A stretch of 64,000 nt of DNA from Devosia sp. SL43 (lineage in GTDB: Bacteria > Pseudomonadota > Alphaproteobacteria > Rhizobiales > Devosiaceae): NCBI RefSeq assembly GCF_021729885.1, contig NZ_CP063401.1, positions 2,286,501 to 2,350,500 of the forward strand. The letters are read 5' to 3'. Position numbers and translations under genes: made by a program. Of this stretch, positions 25,925 through 34,541 are shown in pieces. How positions within the stretch are numbered: position 1 is the first letter of the stretch; each line of letters starts with the position of its first letter. The notes under the pieces are model-generated. The model was not told the DNA's origin, searched no databases, and saw only the letters and a list, made by a program, of their open reading frames with translations.

Positions 25925-26476
25925 ATGCCAACCAAGCTGACGTTCAAGCCGGTCACGGCCAAGACGATCGGCGATTTCGAAGCTTTGTTCGGCGCCCGTG
26001 GCGGCCCGAACTGGTGCTGGTGCATGGCCTGGCGCGCCACCTCAGCCGAGCTCAAGGATGCCAAGAGCCCGGCGCGCAAGCAGCAGATGCTGGACCGGAT
26101 CAATGACGGCGTGCCGGTGGGCCTGCTGGCCTATGACCGGGGCACACCGGTCGCCTGGGTCTCGGTGGCGCCCAAGGAGACATTCCAGAAGGGGCTGGGC
26201 GGCCTCAAGGACATCGACAAGGTCTGGTCGCTGACGTGTCTGTGGATCGCCGGGGATCATCGCAAGCAGGGGCTGAGTGCCCAACTGATCGAGGCTGCGG
26301 CCAAGCACGCCCGGAAGCACAAGGGGACGGTGCTGGAGGCCTATCCGGTCGATCCCGATTCCCCCAGCTATCGGCATATGGGCTTCGTCCCCGCCTTCAA
26401 GCGGGCCGGCTTTGTCGCACATGGCATGGAGGGCACCCGGCGCCATGTGATGCACCTGGCACTCGATCCGAAGTAA
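25925..26476 (+). CDS. GNAT family N-acetyltransferase
   Basis: A 183-aa acetyltransferase starting 2 nt after gloB, so probably cotranscribed. It has 'NWCWCMAWR' near residue 34 (two Cys and three Trp in a short run), a catalytic-core strand 'VWSLTCLWIAGDHRKQGLSAQLIEAA' with the acetyl-CoA-binding Arg/Gln-x-x-Gly-x pattern, and a C-terminal 'YRHMGFVPAFKRAGF'. It resembles the group of GNATs often annotated near glyoxalases. The substrate is unknown. Confidence 0.85.
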   Translation: MPTKLTFKPVTAKTIGDFEALFGARGGPNWCWCMAWRATSAELKDAKSPARKQQMLDRINDGVPVGLLAYDRGTPVAWVSVAPKETFQKGLGGLKDIDKVWSLTCLWIAGDHRKQGLSAQLIEAAAKHARKHKGTVLEAYPVDPDSPSYRHMGFVPAFKRAGFVAHGMEGTRRHVMHLALDPK

Positions 26477-26615
26477 CCATTCACCCATTTGGGATCGGAA
26501 ATCGTTAACAAATCGTTAGCGTCTGGCACGCGGATTGCCCCTTATAGGGCATAGGGCCAGATCGTCTGTTTCATTTCGAGACACACTGGCCCGCTCTGAT
26601 ACAGGCGAGGCGAGA

Positions 26616-26867
26616 ATGGCCGATTTTGAAACGGAAACGCCGGGGCTCCCTATGGTGATCGAAGCCGCCCGCCCGCGGCCGTCGCTTTATCGCACAGAGA
26701 CCCGCGCCGCCTTCGTCAGCCATTTGCTCGCCGCCCGTGCCAATCTGGCGCCGCAGCGCGCGCGCCGTCGCGGAACGGCAGAAGGCGCCATCGGGGCTTA
26801 TGCCGACGGCGCCAGGGTTGCGGTCAAACGGATGCCGATGGGCTATCGGACGACGATCGTCGCCTAG
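26616..26867 (+). CDS. Small conserved hypothetical protein (83 aa)
   Basis: A short Arg/Ala-rich protein with 'RPSLYRTETRAAFVSHLLAARANLAPQR' in the middle and a C-terminal 'VKRMPMGYRTTIVA' that looks like a conserved pattern of rhizobial-type small hypotheticals. No membrane segment. The start ATG 26616 is preceded by AGGCGAGGCGAG. It ends 21 nt before the stop of the convergent membrane protein gene. The function is unknown. Confidence 0.7.
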   Translation: MADFETETPGLPMVIEAARPRPSLYRTETRAAFVSHLLAARANLAPQRARRRGTAEGAIGAYADGARVAVKRMPMGYRTTIVA

Positions 26868-26888
26868 CGGCGACGATCGCAATCGGCC

Positions 26889-27347
26889 TTAGTGGCCGGC
26901 CATGCTCATGTCGCGCGTGGCCGAGGTGATGGACATGGTGAAGCCGGCGACCACGTCGATCAGAGCCATGACCAGCAGGATAAAGAAGACCGAGCTGGAG
27001 GCGGCGCCGATCAGCAGGAATTCGATCAGGATCAGCACGAAGACCACCATCGAGAGCATATGCTCGAGGATCGACACCGAGCCGATGCGGGTGGACTTGA
27101 GCAGTTCGAAAAACAACAGGATCAGCGAACCGACAACCAGCAGGTCGCCGACCGAAACGGCCCATGGCACGCCCGAGACCATCGGCACGGAAAAGGCAGT
27201 ATTGCTCCAGCCGGCCGGATTGCCGCCGAAGAAGATGAACGCCACCAGATTGTAGATCACGAAGGACGCGATCAGCAGTGGCGGAATGAACGGCCCGGTG
27301 GGGCGCCGCGGTGTACCGGCTGGTGGGACATAGACATGTTCGACCAA
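26889..27347 (-). CDS. Four-helix membrane protein, unknown
   Basis: A 152-aa inner-membrane protein with about four transmembrane helices and a Pro-rich N-terminus ('PPAGTPRRPTGPFIPP'). The start is TTG 27347, supported by a strong AAGGAGAG site 6 nt upstream; there is no better start. The last loop ends in 'SITSATRDMSM'. The family is unknown to me, though the shape is common in Hyphomicrobiales. It converges with the 83-aa gene. Confidence 0.75.
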   Translation of the reverse strand: MVEHVYVPPAGTPRRPTGPFIPPLLIASFVIYNLVAFIFFGGNPAGWSNTAFSVPMVSGVPWAVSVGDLLVVGSLILLFFELLKSTRIGSVSILEHMLSMVVFVLILIEFLLIGAASSSVFFILLVMALIDVVAGFTMSITSATRDMSMAGH

Positions 27348-27462
27348 GTTGAGCTCTCCTTGTTCCCTCGTGCGCGGACCATGCCAGATTGCAGGCTTGC
27401 CGCAAAGTGCGTGTGGCAGGTGCAGGATGAACAGAAGCTGAGCAGGATTAGCCGCCCGGTCC

Positions 27463-28122
27463 CTATGCCTTGAGCACGATCACCTTGGTATTAACGGGTG
27501 TCTTCTCGTAGAGGTCGACCATGTCCTGGGTCAGGAGCCCCACGCAGCCGCTGGACACGCCCCTGCCAATGGTTTCGGGCATGATCGTGCTGTAGATGGT
27601 GAAGAGCGTGTAGGCGCCGTTCTGATAGAGATAGAGCGTGCGGGCGCCGAGCGGGTTGTTGAGGCCTGGCGGCATGCCATTGGCGTAGGGCGCCGCCTCA
27701 GGCTGGCGCGCGATCATCTCCTTGGGCGGCGTCCAGACCGGCCATTCGGCCTTGCGGCCGATATAGGCTTCGCCGCTCCAAAGGAAACCGGCGCGGCCGA
27801 CATTGGCGCCATAGCGGGTCGCCAGACCGTCGCCCTCGATGCGGTACACAAAGTAGCGGGCCGGGTCGACGATGATAGTGCCCACCGCCTCGTCGGAAGG
27901 GTAACGTACCGTCTGGCGCAGATATTTGGGGGCGACCTTGGCGAGGTTCACAGCCGGGACCGGGAAGCGCTCGTTCGGCAGCGGCCCATAGACTCGCTCG
28001 GCCTCGGCGGGGCTGAGGCCGGCAATGGTGGTGCAGCCGGCCAGCGCCAGCGTGCCGAGCGCTGCGGCACCGAAAAGGAATGCCCGGCGACCGATACCTG
28101 TGTTCGTATTGTCCGTGGTCAT
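27463..28122 (-). CDS. L,D-transpeptidase (YkuD) family lipoprotein with altered active site
   Basis: A 219-aa exported protein with an Arg-Arg-containing signal (Arg12-Arg13) and a lipobox LAGC (Cys30), so probably Tat-exported and lipidated. The YkuD domain has the catalytic Cys193 in SSGC, but the usual Arg after it is Gly195 (codon GGG) and the upstream His of the HGT motif is Tyr177. Canonical family members crosslink peptidoglycan or attach lipoproteins; whether this one is active is uncertain. ATG 28122 is set by the signal peptide. It lies just downstream of repeat R1b. Confidence 0.85.
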   Translation of the reverse strand: MTTDNTNTGIGRRAFLFGAAALGTLALAGCTTIAGLSPAEAERVYGPLPNERFPVPAVNLAKVAPKYLRQTVRYPSDEAVGTIIVDPARYFVYRIEGDGLATRYGANVGRAGFLWSGEAYIGRKAEWPVWTPPKEMIARQPEAAPYANGMPPGLNNPLGARTLYLYQNGAYTLFTIYSTIMPETIGRGVSSGCVGLLTQDMVDLYEKTPVNTKVIVLKA

Positions 28123-28193
28123 GGCCCATCCCCCAATGCGATGCGAGAGATTGGCCCCGCGCAGCGCGCTTGGCAAGCATCGCAGAAGCATCC

Positions 28194-28308
28194 CACCCAC
28201 GGTGTCATTCCGGCGAAGGCCGGAATCCAGGTCCGTGGTCATCCGCGCAAACCGGCGTCGTGGCGAAATGCGGACATGGATCCCGGCCTTCGCCGGAATG
28301 ACATCGCG
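28194..28308. repeat. Palindromic intergenic repeat, family R1, copy b
   Basis: Second copy of the element at 4990-5103, with arms GTCATTCCGGCGAAGGCCGG and TCCCGGCCTTCGCCGGAATG. Here both arms are nearly perfect copies of each other, so a long hairpin can form. It lies between the L,D-transpeptidase-family start and the fumC stop on the same strand. Confidence 0.85.
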
Positions 28309-28330
28309 CGTGTTGAGCGGTCAGGCCGCC

Positions 28331-29731
28331 CTACTTCTTGAGCTTGAGCGGTCCGACCATCTGTTCCGGCTTCACTTCGGCGTCGAACTCTTCCGCGGTC
28401 AGCAGGCCGAGCGCGATCGCCGTCTCCTTGAGCGTGGAGCCGTTCTTGTGCGCGGTCTTGGCAATCTTGGCGGCGTTGTCGTAGCCGATCTTGCGGTTGA
28501 GCGCGGTGACCAGCATCAGCGACTTGTCGACCAGTTCCTGGATGCGGGCGCGATCGGGCTGGATGCCGATGGCGCAGTTGTCGTTGAAGGAGCGGGCCGA
28601 GTCCGCAAGCAGCCGTACCGACTGCAGGAAATTGTAGGCGATGACGGGCTTGAACACGTTGAGCTCGAAATTGCCCTGCGAGGCGGCAAAACCGATCGCC
28701 GCGTCATTGCCCATCACCTGGGCGACGACCATGGTCATGGCTTCCGACTGGGTCGGGTTGACCTTGCCCGGCATGATCGAGCTACCCGGCTCATTCTCGG
28801 GGATGGTGATCTCCCCCAGGCCCGAACGGGGGCCGGAGGCCAGCCAGCGCACGTCGTTGGCGATCTTCATGAAGGCCACGGCCAGCTGCTTGAGCGCGCC
28901 CGACGTGCCGACAAAGGCGTCGTGGCCGGCCAGCAGCGCAAACTTGTTGGGACCGGTGACGAAGTCGTGGCCGGTCAGCCCGGCGATCTCCCCGGCAACG
29001 GCAACGGCATAGTCGGGATGGGCATTGAGGCCCGTACCGACGGCGGTGCCGCCCAGAGCCAGTTCCTTGAGCTGGGGCAGCGTCGCCTTGATGGCGGCGA
29101 CGGCATAGTCGATCTGGGCGACCCAGCCGGAAATTTCCTGGCCCAGCGTCAGCGGCGTCGCATCCTGCAGATGCGTGCGGCCGATCTTGACCACATCCAT
29201 GAACTCTTCTGCCTTGGAATGCAGCGTATCGCGCAGCACCTGGACGCGTGGGAACAGATAATTCTCCAGCGCCTCGACGGCAGCGATATGCATGGCCGTC
29301 GGATAGGTGTCGTTGGACGACTGGCTCATATTGACGTGGTCATTGGGATGTACGGGCTTCTTGGAACCCATGGTGCCGCCTGCCATTTCGATGGCGCGGT
29401 TGGAGATGACCTCGTTGACATTCATGTTGGACTGGGTGCCCGAACCGGTCTGCCACACCACCAGCGGGAAGTGATCGGCCAGCCGGCCGGCAATCACTTC
29501 ATCAGCCGCGGCGACGATCAGGTCGCGCGTCTTTTCGTCGAGCAGGCCCAGCTTGTGGTTGGCCAGGGCCGCCGCTTTCTTAAGGATGCCAAAGGCATGG
29601 ATGATCTCGGTGGGCATCTTCTCGCCGCCAATATCGAAATTGGCCAAGCTCCGGGCGGTCTGCGCGCCGTAATATTTGTCGGTGGGCACGTTGATGGTGC
29701 CCATGGTGTCCGATTCAACGCGCATCGTCAT
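28331..29731 (-). CDS. fumC: Class II fumarate hydratase
   Basis: Cytosolic TCA-cycle enzyme converting fumarate to malate, iron-independent, homotetrameric. The 466-aa product has '[11 protein letters not shown]' at its start, '[15 protein letters not shown]' and '[14 protein letters not shown]' in the middle and the signature loop [13 protein letters not shown], all FumC-type. The start ATG 29731 fits the family N-terminus. No terminator was found after its stop, where repeat R1b lies. It is downstream of rpmF. Confidence 0.97.
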   Translation of the reverse strand: MTMRVESDTMGTINVPTDKYYGAQTARSLANFDIGGEKMPTEIIHAFGILKKAAALANHKLGLLDEKTRDLIVAAADEVIAGRLADHFPLVVWQTGSGTQSNMNVNEVISNRAIEMAGGTMGSKKPVHPNDHVNMSQSSNDTYPTAMHIAAVEALENYLFPRVQVLRDTLHSKAEEFMDVVKIGRTHLQDATPLTLGQEISGWVAQIDYAVAAIKATLPQLKELALGGTAVGTGLNAHPDYAVAVAGEIAGLTGHDFVTGPNKFALLAGHDAFVGTSGALKQLAVAFMKIANDVRWLASGPRSGLGEITIPENEPGSSIMPGKVNPTQSEAMTMVVAQVMGNDAAIGFAASQGNFELNVFKPVIAYNFLQSVRLLADSARSFNDNCAIGIQPDRARIQELVDKSLMLVTALNRKIGYDNAAKIAKTAHKNGSTLKETAIALGLLTAEEFDAEVKPEQMVGPLKLKK

Positions 29732-29770
29732 GGCAGTCTCCGAAGATGGGACGCCGCCCCCGGCGGCATA

Positions 29771-29806
29771 AAGAAAAACGGCCGACCCTGTTCAGAGGAT
29801 CGGCCG
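29771..29806 (-). terminator. Rho-independent terminator of rpmF
   Basis: On the minus strand CGGCCGATCCT and AGGGTCGGCCG pair (one mismatch) and are followed by TTTTTCTTT. It separates rpmF from fumC. Confidence 0.85.
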
Positions 29807-29850
29807 CCTGGATATCAGCAAGGAGCGCATCGCGCCGCCTGACTTTAGTT

Positions 29851-30030
29851 TTACTTCTTGGCTTCGAGAACCTGGCGACCGCGATACATGCCGGTCTTGA
29901 GGTCGACGTGATGCGGACGGCGCAGCTCACCGGAGTCCTTGTCTTCGACATAGGACGAGGTGGCAAGAGCGTCGGCCGAACGGCGGAAGCCACGCTTCAT
30001 CGGCGAGGTCTTGCGTTTTGGCACTGCCAT
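29851..30030 (-). CDS. rpmF: 50S ribosomal protein L32
   Basis: A 59-aa protein with the L32 start '[18 protein letters not shown]' followed by '[16 protein letters not shown]' near the end, typical of alphaproteobacterial L32, which lacks the zinc Cys residues of other lineages. It belongs to the large ribosomal subunit. ATG 30030 is the only start, and TAA stops at 29851. A terminator follows. The gene is single, upstream of fumC on the same strand. Confidence 0.95.
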   Translation of the reverse strand: MAVPKRKTSPMKRGFRRSADALATSSYVEDKDSGELRRPHHVDLKTGMYRGRQVLEAKK

Positions 30031-30159
30031 GATCGGTACTCCGAATTCAATATCGTTGCGCCGCCAGAGCGGCCCAGAGACTTATCTCTGATGGGATTGA
30101 CCGGCTCTATAGAGGAGAAGCGACGGCTTGGCTAGTGGGATTTGTGGACGCAGATCAAG

Positions 30160-30876
30160 CTACAAACTGAGCCGACCGCCCTCGCCCACGCAACTCGCCC
30201 GCTCGCCGAATTCTGCCACGCGGCCCTCGATGATGCCGGCGATCCGAACCATCCCCGCCGATGGCCGGCCCGGCTGGCGCAGCATGGGATTGGGCAATGC
30301 GGTAACAAGTAGTGTCGCCGCGCGCCAGTCCAGGTTCTGCGGCACGATGCCGAAGGCGCGCTCGGCCCCTGCCGCCACGCCGAACTGCCCCTCCGGCCCC
30401 CATTCGGCGATGTTGAGATAGATTTCCATGATGCGATGTTTGGGCAGGATCAGGTCGACATAGAAGGCCAGCGGCACTTCCAGCGCCTTGCGCACCACGC
30501 TCTGGCCATTCCACAGGAAGAGGTTGCGCGCCACCTGCATGGTGATGGTCGAGGCGCCGCGCGCATCCTCGCCCTCCATGTAGCGCTCTACCTCTTCGCG
30601 CAGCGCGCCCAGATCGACACCCCAATGGCGGCAGAACTGGCCGTCTTCGGAGAGGATCACCGAGGCCTTGAGGCGGTCGGAAATGTCAGCCATGTCACGC
30701 CATTCGCGCACCACTGGCCGGCCGGTGAGATACCGTTCGAGCATGGGGACGGAGACGGGGTCGACGAAGAGGTAGATCGGGGTCAGGATAACAGGGATGG
30801 CGACAAGCACTGCCAGCGCATAGACCGGCCAGCGCAGAATGCGCCAGATGCCCGTGGATTTGCGCCGTCTTGCCAT
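30160..30876 (-). CDS. mtgA: Monofunctional biosynthetic peptidoglycan transglycosylase
   Basis: Inner-membrane glycosyltransferase (GT51) that polymerises lipid II into glycan strands, 238 aa. A basic N-terminus and one transmembrane helix (about 17-37) precede the catalytic domain, with the catalytic Glu77 in SEDGQF, 'GASTITMQVARNLFL' and 'KHRIMEIYLNIAEWG'. ATG 30876 was chosen because the basic residues and helix follow it directly; the longer frame upstream is not needed. It is divergent from ispA across repeat R2b. Confidence 0.95.
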   Translation of the reverse strand: MARRRKSTGIWRILRWPVYALAVLVAIPVILTPIYLFVDPVSVPMLERYLTGRPVVREWRDMADISDRLKASVILSEDGQFCRHWGVDLGALREEVERYMEGEDARGASTITMQVARNLFLWNGQSVVRKALEVPLAFYVDLILPKHRIMEIYLNIAEWGPEGQFGVAAGAERAFGIVPQNLDWRAATLLVTALPNPMLRQPGRPSAGMVRIAGIIEGRVAEFGERASCVGEGGRLSL

Positions 30877-30960
30877 GCGCTTTCCATAGCCACGCAAGTC
30901 ATGCTGAGGAAGCGGGAATTGTCCGTTGCGGTTAAGGTGGCTACCGAACACGCCCTGCCC

Positions 30961-31055
30961 CGATCGTCACCCTCGGGCTTGACCCGAGGGCTCTATACTT
31001 GTTGCACGTTTGGTAAGTGCAGTCCCCTCGGGTCAAGCCCGAGGGTGACGGCCGG
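30961..31055. repeat. Palindromic repeat, family R2, copy b
   Basis: Arms GTCACCCTCGGGCTTGACCC.. and its reverse complement (25 nt each) around a core containing CTTGTTGCACGTTTGGTAAG. It lies in the divergent gap between mtgA and ispA, so it is close to both promoters. The core has the same orientation as copy c and the opposite of copy a. Confidence 0.9.
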
Positions 31056-31121
31056 TGGGTGCAGCAAGCGCCTGCCATGCACCATCTTGCCGCTCCCGCG
31101 CCAAACCGCTAGCAACAAGCC

Positions 31122-32024
31122 ATGTACGATTTTCCCGCCGACCTGGCCGATTGTGCCAACGCTGTTGAAACCGCGCTGGACAGCCGGCTCGATGCCGCGC
31201 GCCTGTCCGGCCCCGGCCCTGCCCCCGAACGCCTTGTTTCAGCCATGCGCCATGGCAGCCTGGCCGGCGGCAAGCGGCTCAGACCGTTGCTGGTGCGCCA
31301 GGCAGCCGCGATCTTCACCGTGCCTCCGACGGCTTCGCTGACCGCCGGGCTCGCCGTCGAAATGGTACATTGCTATTCGCTGGTGCATGACGACTTGCCG
31401 GCCATGGACGACGACGATATCAGGCGCGGCCGGCCCACAGTCCACAAAGCCTATGACGATGCCACCGCGATCCTGGCCGGTGACGCCCTGCTGACCCATG
31501 CCTTCGGCCTGCTGGCCGATCCCGCCTGCCACCCTGATCCCGCCGTGCGCATCGCGCTGGTCGCCGAGCTGGTATCCGGCTCCGGCGGCGGCGGCATGGT
31601 CGGCGGGCAGATGCGCGATATCGAGGGCGAGGCCGCCGGCCTCTCCGGCGACGAGATTTCCACCATGCAGGCGATGAAAACCGGCGCGCTGATCCGCGCC
31701 AGCGTCCGCATGGGCGCCATCCTGGGCGGCGCCGACGCCCGCGCACTGGCAGTGCTCACTGCCTATGCCGAGGCGGCGGGCCGGGCCTTCCAGCTAGCCG
31801 ACGATATTCTCGACGTCACCGCATCAGCCGAGACCATGGGCAAGGCCACCGGCAAGGATGCCGACCGGGGCAAGCAGACGCTGGTGGCAACGCTGGGCCT
31901 GGATGGCGCCAAAGCGCGGCTCAATCAGACCGTCAACGACGCGCTGGGCTGCCTGCGCACCTTCGGTCCCAAGGCCGATGGACTGCGCGCCACGGCCCGC
32001 TACTTCGCCAGCCGGGAGCACTAG
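31122..32024 (+). CDS. ispA: Farnesyl/geranyl diphosphate synthase
   Basis: Trans-prenyl chain elongation enzyme of the isoprenoid pathway, 300 aa. The first aspartate-rich motif is DDLPAMD (Asp90-Asp96) with two extra Asp following, 'GGKRLRPLL' precedes it, and the second motif 'FQLADDILD' is near residue 230. It condenses IPP with DMAPP and GPP to give farnesyl diphosphate. The start is ATG 31122. Two genes, MOSC and YbaK-like, follow closely on the same strand. Confidence 0.94.
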   Translation: MYDFPADLADCANAVETALDSRLDAARLSGPGPAPERLVSAMRHGSLAGGKRLRPLLVRQAAAIFTVPPTASLTAGLAVEMVHCYSLVHDDLPAMDDDDIRRGRPTVHKAYDDATAILAGDALLTHAFGLLADPACHPDPAVRIALVAELVSGSGGGGMVGGQMRDIEGEAAGLSGDEISTMQAMKTGALIRASVRMGAILGGADARALAVLTAYAEAAGRAFQLADDILDVTASAETMGKATGKDADRGKQTLVATLGLDGAKARLNQTVNDALGCLRTFGPKADGLRATARYFASREH

Positions 32025-32026
32025 CC

Positions 32027-32659
32027 ATGGCGGAACTGCTGAGCGTCAACCGCGGCACAGCTGAGCACATTGTGGGCTACGCGCCACTGACCGGCATCCA
32101 CAAGCGCTCGCTGGAACGGGCCCGCATCGAGCGCCTGGGTCTCGTCGGTGACGCCGTCTGCGATCCTAAGCACCATGGCGGACCGGATCAGGCGATCTAC
32201 GTCTACTTCGCCGACGACTACCAGTTCTGGGCCGACCAGTTGGGCCGCCGGCTCGAACCGGGGCTGTTCGGCGACAACTTGACCATTTCAGGTGTCACCG
32301 GCCGCGAGGTGGCCGTCGGCGACCGCTTCGCCCTCGGCGAAGTGCTGCTCGAGGTCACCTATCACCGCACGCCCTGCATGACCTTTGCCGCCCTGATGGG
32401 CGACAAGATGTGGGTCAAGACCTTCCACCGGGCCAACCGCCCCGGCGCCTATTGCCGGGTGCTGTCGCCGGGCGAGGTCACACCAGGCATGGCGGTGGAC
32501 CACCGGCCCTTTGCCGGCGAGCGCGTCACCGTTAGCGAGCTGATGAGCTTTGACGGCGCCAAGGAGATACCTGGCGACTTCATGCGCCGTGCCCTGGCCA
32601 CCCCGATCCGCGAAAAGACCCGCTTCAAATACGAAACCCGCCTCGCCGACCTGTTCTGA
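32027..32659 (+). CDS. MOSC-domain protein
   Basis: A 210-aa cytosolic protein of the YiiM-like MOSC group: 'GLVGDAVCDPKHHGGPDQAIYVYF' (the HGG motif), 'GLFGDNLTISG' and the conserved Cys in 'YHRTPCMTFAALMG'. MOSC proteins handle sulfur carried as Cys persulfide or bind molybdenum cofactor; the substrate here is unknown. It starts 2 nt after the ispA stop, so likely cotranscribed. Confidence 0.9.
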   Translation: MAELLSVNRGTAEHIVGYAPLTGIHKRSLERARIERLGLVGDAVCDPKHHGGPDQAIYVYFADDYQFWADQLGRRLEPGLFGDNLTISGVTGREVAVGDRFALGEVLLEVTYHRTPCMTFAALMGDKMWVKTFHRANRPGAYCRVLSPGEVTPGMAVDHRPFAGERVTVSELMSFDGAKEIPGDFMRRALATPIREKTRFKYETRLADLF

Positions 32660-32667
32660 GAGTCTCC

Positions 32668-33153
32668 ATGTCCCTCGCCTCCGTCCAAGCCGATCTCGCC
32701 GCCCGCGCCCCAGACCTCGTGGTGGAGGTCACCGAGGGATCGACCGCCACGGTGCAGCTCGCCGCGGTGGTGCATGGCGTTGAACCCGGCCAGATCGCCA
32801 AGACCTTATGCATTCGCGTCAACGGCGAAGAACTGCTGCTGGTGACCCGCGGCGATGCGCGGCTGGACAACCAGAAATCCAAAGCCGCCTTTGGCGGACG
32901 TCCGCGCATGCTGGGCCCCGAGGACGTGCTGCGCCTGACCAGCCACCAGGTCGGCGGCGTCTGCCCTTTCGGCCTGCCGGCACCGCTGCCGATCTATCTG
33001 GACGCCTCGATCAAGGTCTATGATGAGATGATCCCGGCGGGTGGCGACACCCACGCCTCGGTGCGGCTGAGCGTAGCGCGACTGGCCGCGCTCTGCGGCA
33101 ACAAATGGGTCGATGCCTGCCAGCCACCGGGCGTGGCGGCCGACACGGAATGA
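32668..33153 (+). CDS. YbaK/EbsC family aminoacyl-tRNA deacylase
   Basis: A 161-aa cytosolic protein of the YbaK/ProX family that hydrolyses mischarged tRNA (for example Cys-tRNAPro). Features: 'IAKTLCIRVNGEELLLVTRGDARLDN' with the conserved Lys, 'TSHQVGGVCPFGL' and 'YDEMIPAGGDTHASVRLS'. The start ATG lies 8 nt after the MOSC stop. The exact substrate cannot be told. Confidence 0.92.
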   Translation: MSLASVQADLAARAPDLVVEVTEGSTATVQLAAVVHGVEPGQIAKTLCIRVNGEELLLVTRGDARLDNQKSKAAFGGRPRMLGPEDVLRLTSHQVGGVCPFGLPAPLPIYLDASIKVYDEMIPAGGDTHASVRLSVARLAALCGNKWVDACQPPGVAADTE

Positions 33154-33164
33154 CGATCACCACA

Positions 33165-33262
33165 GATCGTCACCCTCGGGCTTGACCCGAGGGCTCTTCA
33201 CTTGCCGAGCGTTTGGTAAGTACAGTGCCCTCGGGTCAAGCCCGAGGGTGACGTCCGGTGGG
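33165..33262. repeat. Palindromic repeat, family R2, copy c
   Basis: Arms as in the other R2 copies, with a core GAGCGTTTGGTAAGTACAG in the same orientation as copy b. It lies between the YbaK-like gene and a small membrane protein gene in the same direction and begins 12 nt after a stop codon. Confidence 0.9.
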
Positions 33263-33300
33263 TGTGGCTTTACCAAAAGGCCCAATCAGAGGAAGACCAG

Positions 33301-33657
33301 ATGCTCGCGCTGCTCATCATCGTCACCGTCCTGGGCGCTGCCATCGGCACCGGCTTTTGTGTGGCGGGGATCTTCTTTCCCGGCTTTATCGTCAAGGATG
33401 GCGAAGGCACCCCTACCGCGCGCGTCTTCGCCTATTACGGTGCCGCGCGTTCGGTCGCTCTGCTGCTGGTGATCCTGCTCGCCGCCTTTCGCGCCGATGC
33501 CAATGCGCTGGTCTGGCTCGGCCTGCTCTCCGGTATCATCCAGCTGATCGACGCCGCCGTGGGCACGCAGACCGGCAAGCAATATGCGGTCTGGGGCCCG
33601 CTTGGCGTCGGAGCGGTACAGCTGCTGGTGGTTCTGATCGCGGCGTGGCTGCTCTGA
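33301..33657 (+). CDS. Small four-helix membrane protein
   Basis: A 118-aa hydrophobic protein with about four transmembrane helices (near 3-25, 45-62, 67-85 and 96-116). Polar residues 'KDGEGTPTAR' form a loop after helix 1. ATG 33301 is preceded by GAGGAAG; an earlier in-frame start would overlap repeat R2c. The GNAT gene follows after 1 nt, suggesting coupling. The function is unknown. Confidence 0.75.
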   Translation: MLALLIIVTVLGAAIGTGFCVAGIFFPGFIVKDGEGTPTARVFAYYGAARSVALLLVILLAAFRADANALVWLGLLSGIIQLIDAAVGTQTGKQYAVWGPLGVGAVQLLVVLIAAWLL

Positions 33658-33658
33658 C

Positions 33659-34162
33659 ATGACCGCCGATCCGATCATCCGGCCACTGCAGCCCGGCGAT
33701 TCCATCCCCGCTTTGACGCAGTTGCTGCACCGCGCCTATGCGCCGCTCGCCGCGCAGGGCCTGCGTTACATGGCGACCCATCAATCCGACGACGTGACGC
33801 GCGAGCGTGTGGCCAGTGGCCGGTGTTTCGTCGCCGTCACCGATGGCGTGATCTGCGGCACGATCCTCTACCGTCCGGCCGACAGGACCAAGGGTTCACC
33901 CTGGTATGACCGGCCTGATGTCGCCTCCATCGGCCAGTTCGCGGTCGAGCCGGGCCTGCAATCGCGCGGCCTCGGGCTACGCCTGATGGCGCTGGCCGAA
34001 GACCAGTGCCGGGCCGATGCCACGCCCGAACTGGCGCTCGACACCGCCGAACCGGCCACACATCTGGTTTCCTGGTATGGGCGGCAGGGCTATCGCTTCA
34101 TCGAGCATGCGCAGTGGGGGCATACCAACTACAGCAGCGTCATCATGAGCAAGACGCTCTAG
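33659..34162 (+). CDS. GNAT family N-acetyltransferase
   Basis: A 167-aa acetyltransferase with 'IIRPLQPGDSIPALTQLLHRAY' start, acetyl-CoA region 'IGQFAVEPGLQSRGLGLRLMALAE' (Gln-Ser-Arg-Gly-Leu-Gly) and 'LVSWYGRQGYRFIEHAQWGHTNY' at the end. It follows the membrane protein with a single base between. The substrate is unknown. It converges with the papain-like gene, leaving 1 nt. Confidence 0.9.
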   Translation: MTADPIIRPLQPGDSIPALTQLLHRAYAPLAAQGLRYMATHQSDDVTRERVASGRCFVAVTDGVICGTILYRPADRTKGSPWYDRPDVASIGQFAVEPGLQSRGLGLRLMALAEDQCRADATPELALDTAEPATHLVSWYGRQGYRFIEHAQWGHTNYSSVIMSKTL

Positions 34163-34163
34163 G

Positions 34164-34541
34164 TTATTCCGGCGGGCGCACGGTGAGGTAGCTCATGGGA
34201 ACAAGCGAACTCTCGCGCTCGGGGCCCGAGAGCTGCGCCGGATCGTAGAAATCACCATTCTCAGCATCGTAGAGCATGAAGTGGTCAGGTTCGACGTGAA
34301 CCACCGAAAGCCCCGAGACGTCACTCCAACCGGCCGCCTTGCGCGGCTCGCCGATATCCCAGCCAAGCGCCGACAGGACGCCGGTCAGCTCTTTCCACGT
34401 GCTGTAGTGGACGTCTTCGGGAGCCCAGCCGATCATGCCAGCCAGGGCGTCATAGGACTTGCCCGTCAGCATCTGCAACACGACCACGCCGCAGCCATCA
34501 TCGCGCGGTTGCTGGGTGATGAAGGGGAACCGGGGTGGCAT
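34164..34541 (-). CDS. Papain-like C39-type small protein coupled to ispG
   Basis: A 125-aa protein that resembles cysteine-peptidase C39-like domains: 'FITQQPRDDGCGVVVLQMLTGKSYDAL' carries the Gln...Cys-Gly arrangement, and later 'VHVEPDHFMLYDAENGDFYDP' has the His and Asp spacing expected. There is no signal peptide. The ATG at 34541 overlaps the ispG stop as TGATG (a GTG one codon earlier is possible), so it is translated from the ispG message. The function is unknown; a peptidase-like role is inference from motifs. Confidence 0.7.
   Translation of the reverse strand: MPPRFPFITQQPRDDGCGVVVLQMLTGKSYDALAGMIGWAPEDVHYSTWKELTGVLSALGWDIGEPRKAAGWSDVSGLSVVHVEPDHFMLYDAENGDFYDPAQLSGPERESSLVPMSYLTVRPPE

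Noticed and set aside
28025..29842. 605-codon plus-strand frame over fumC and repeat R1b
   Set aside because: Antisense to fumC and passing through a palindrome; no motif.
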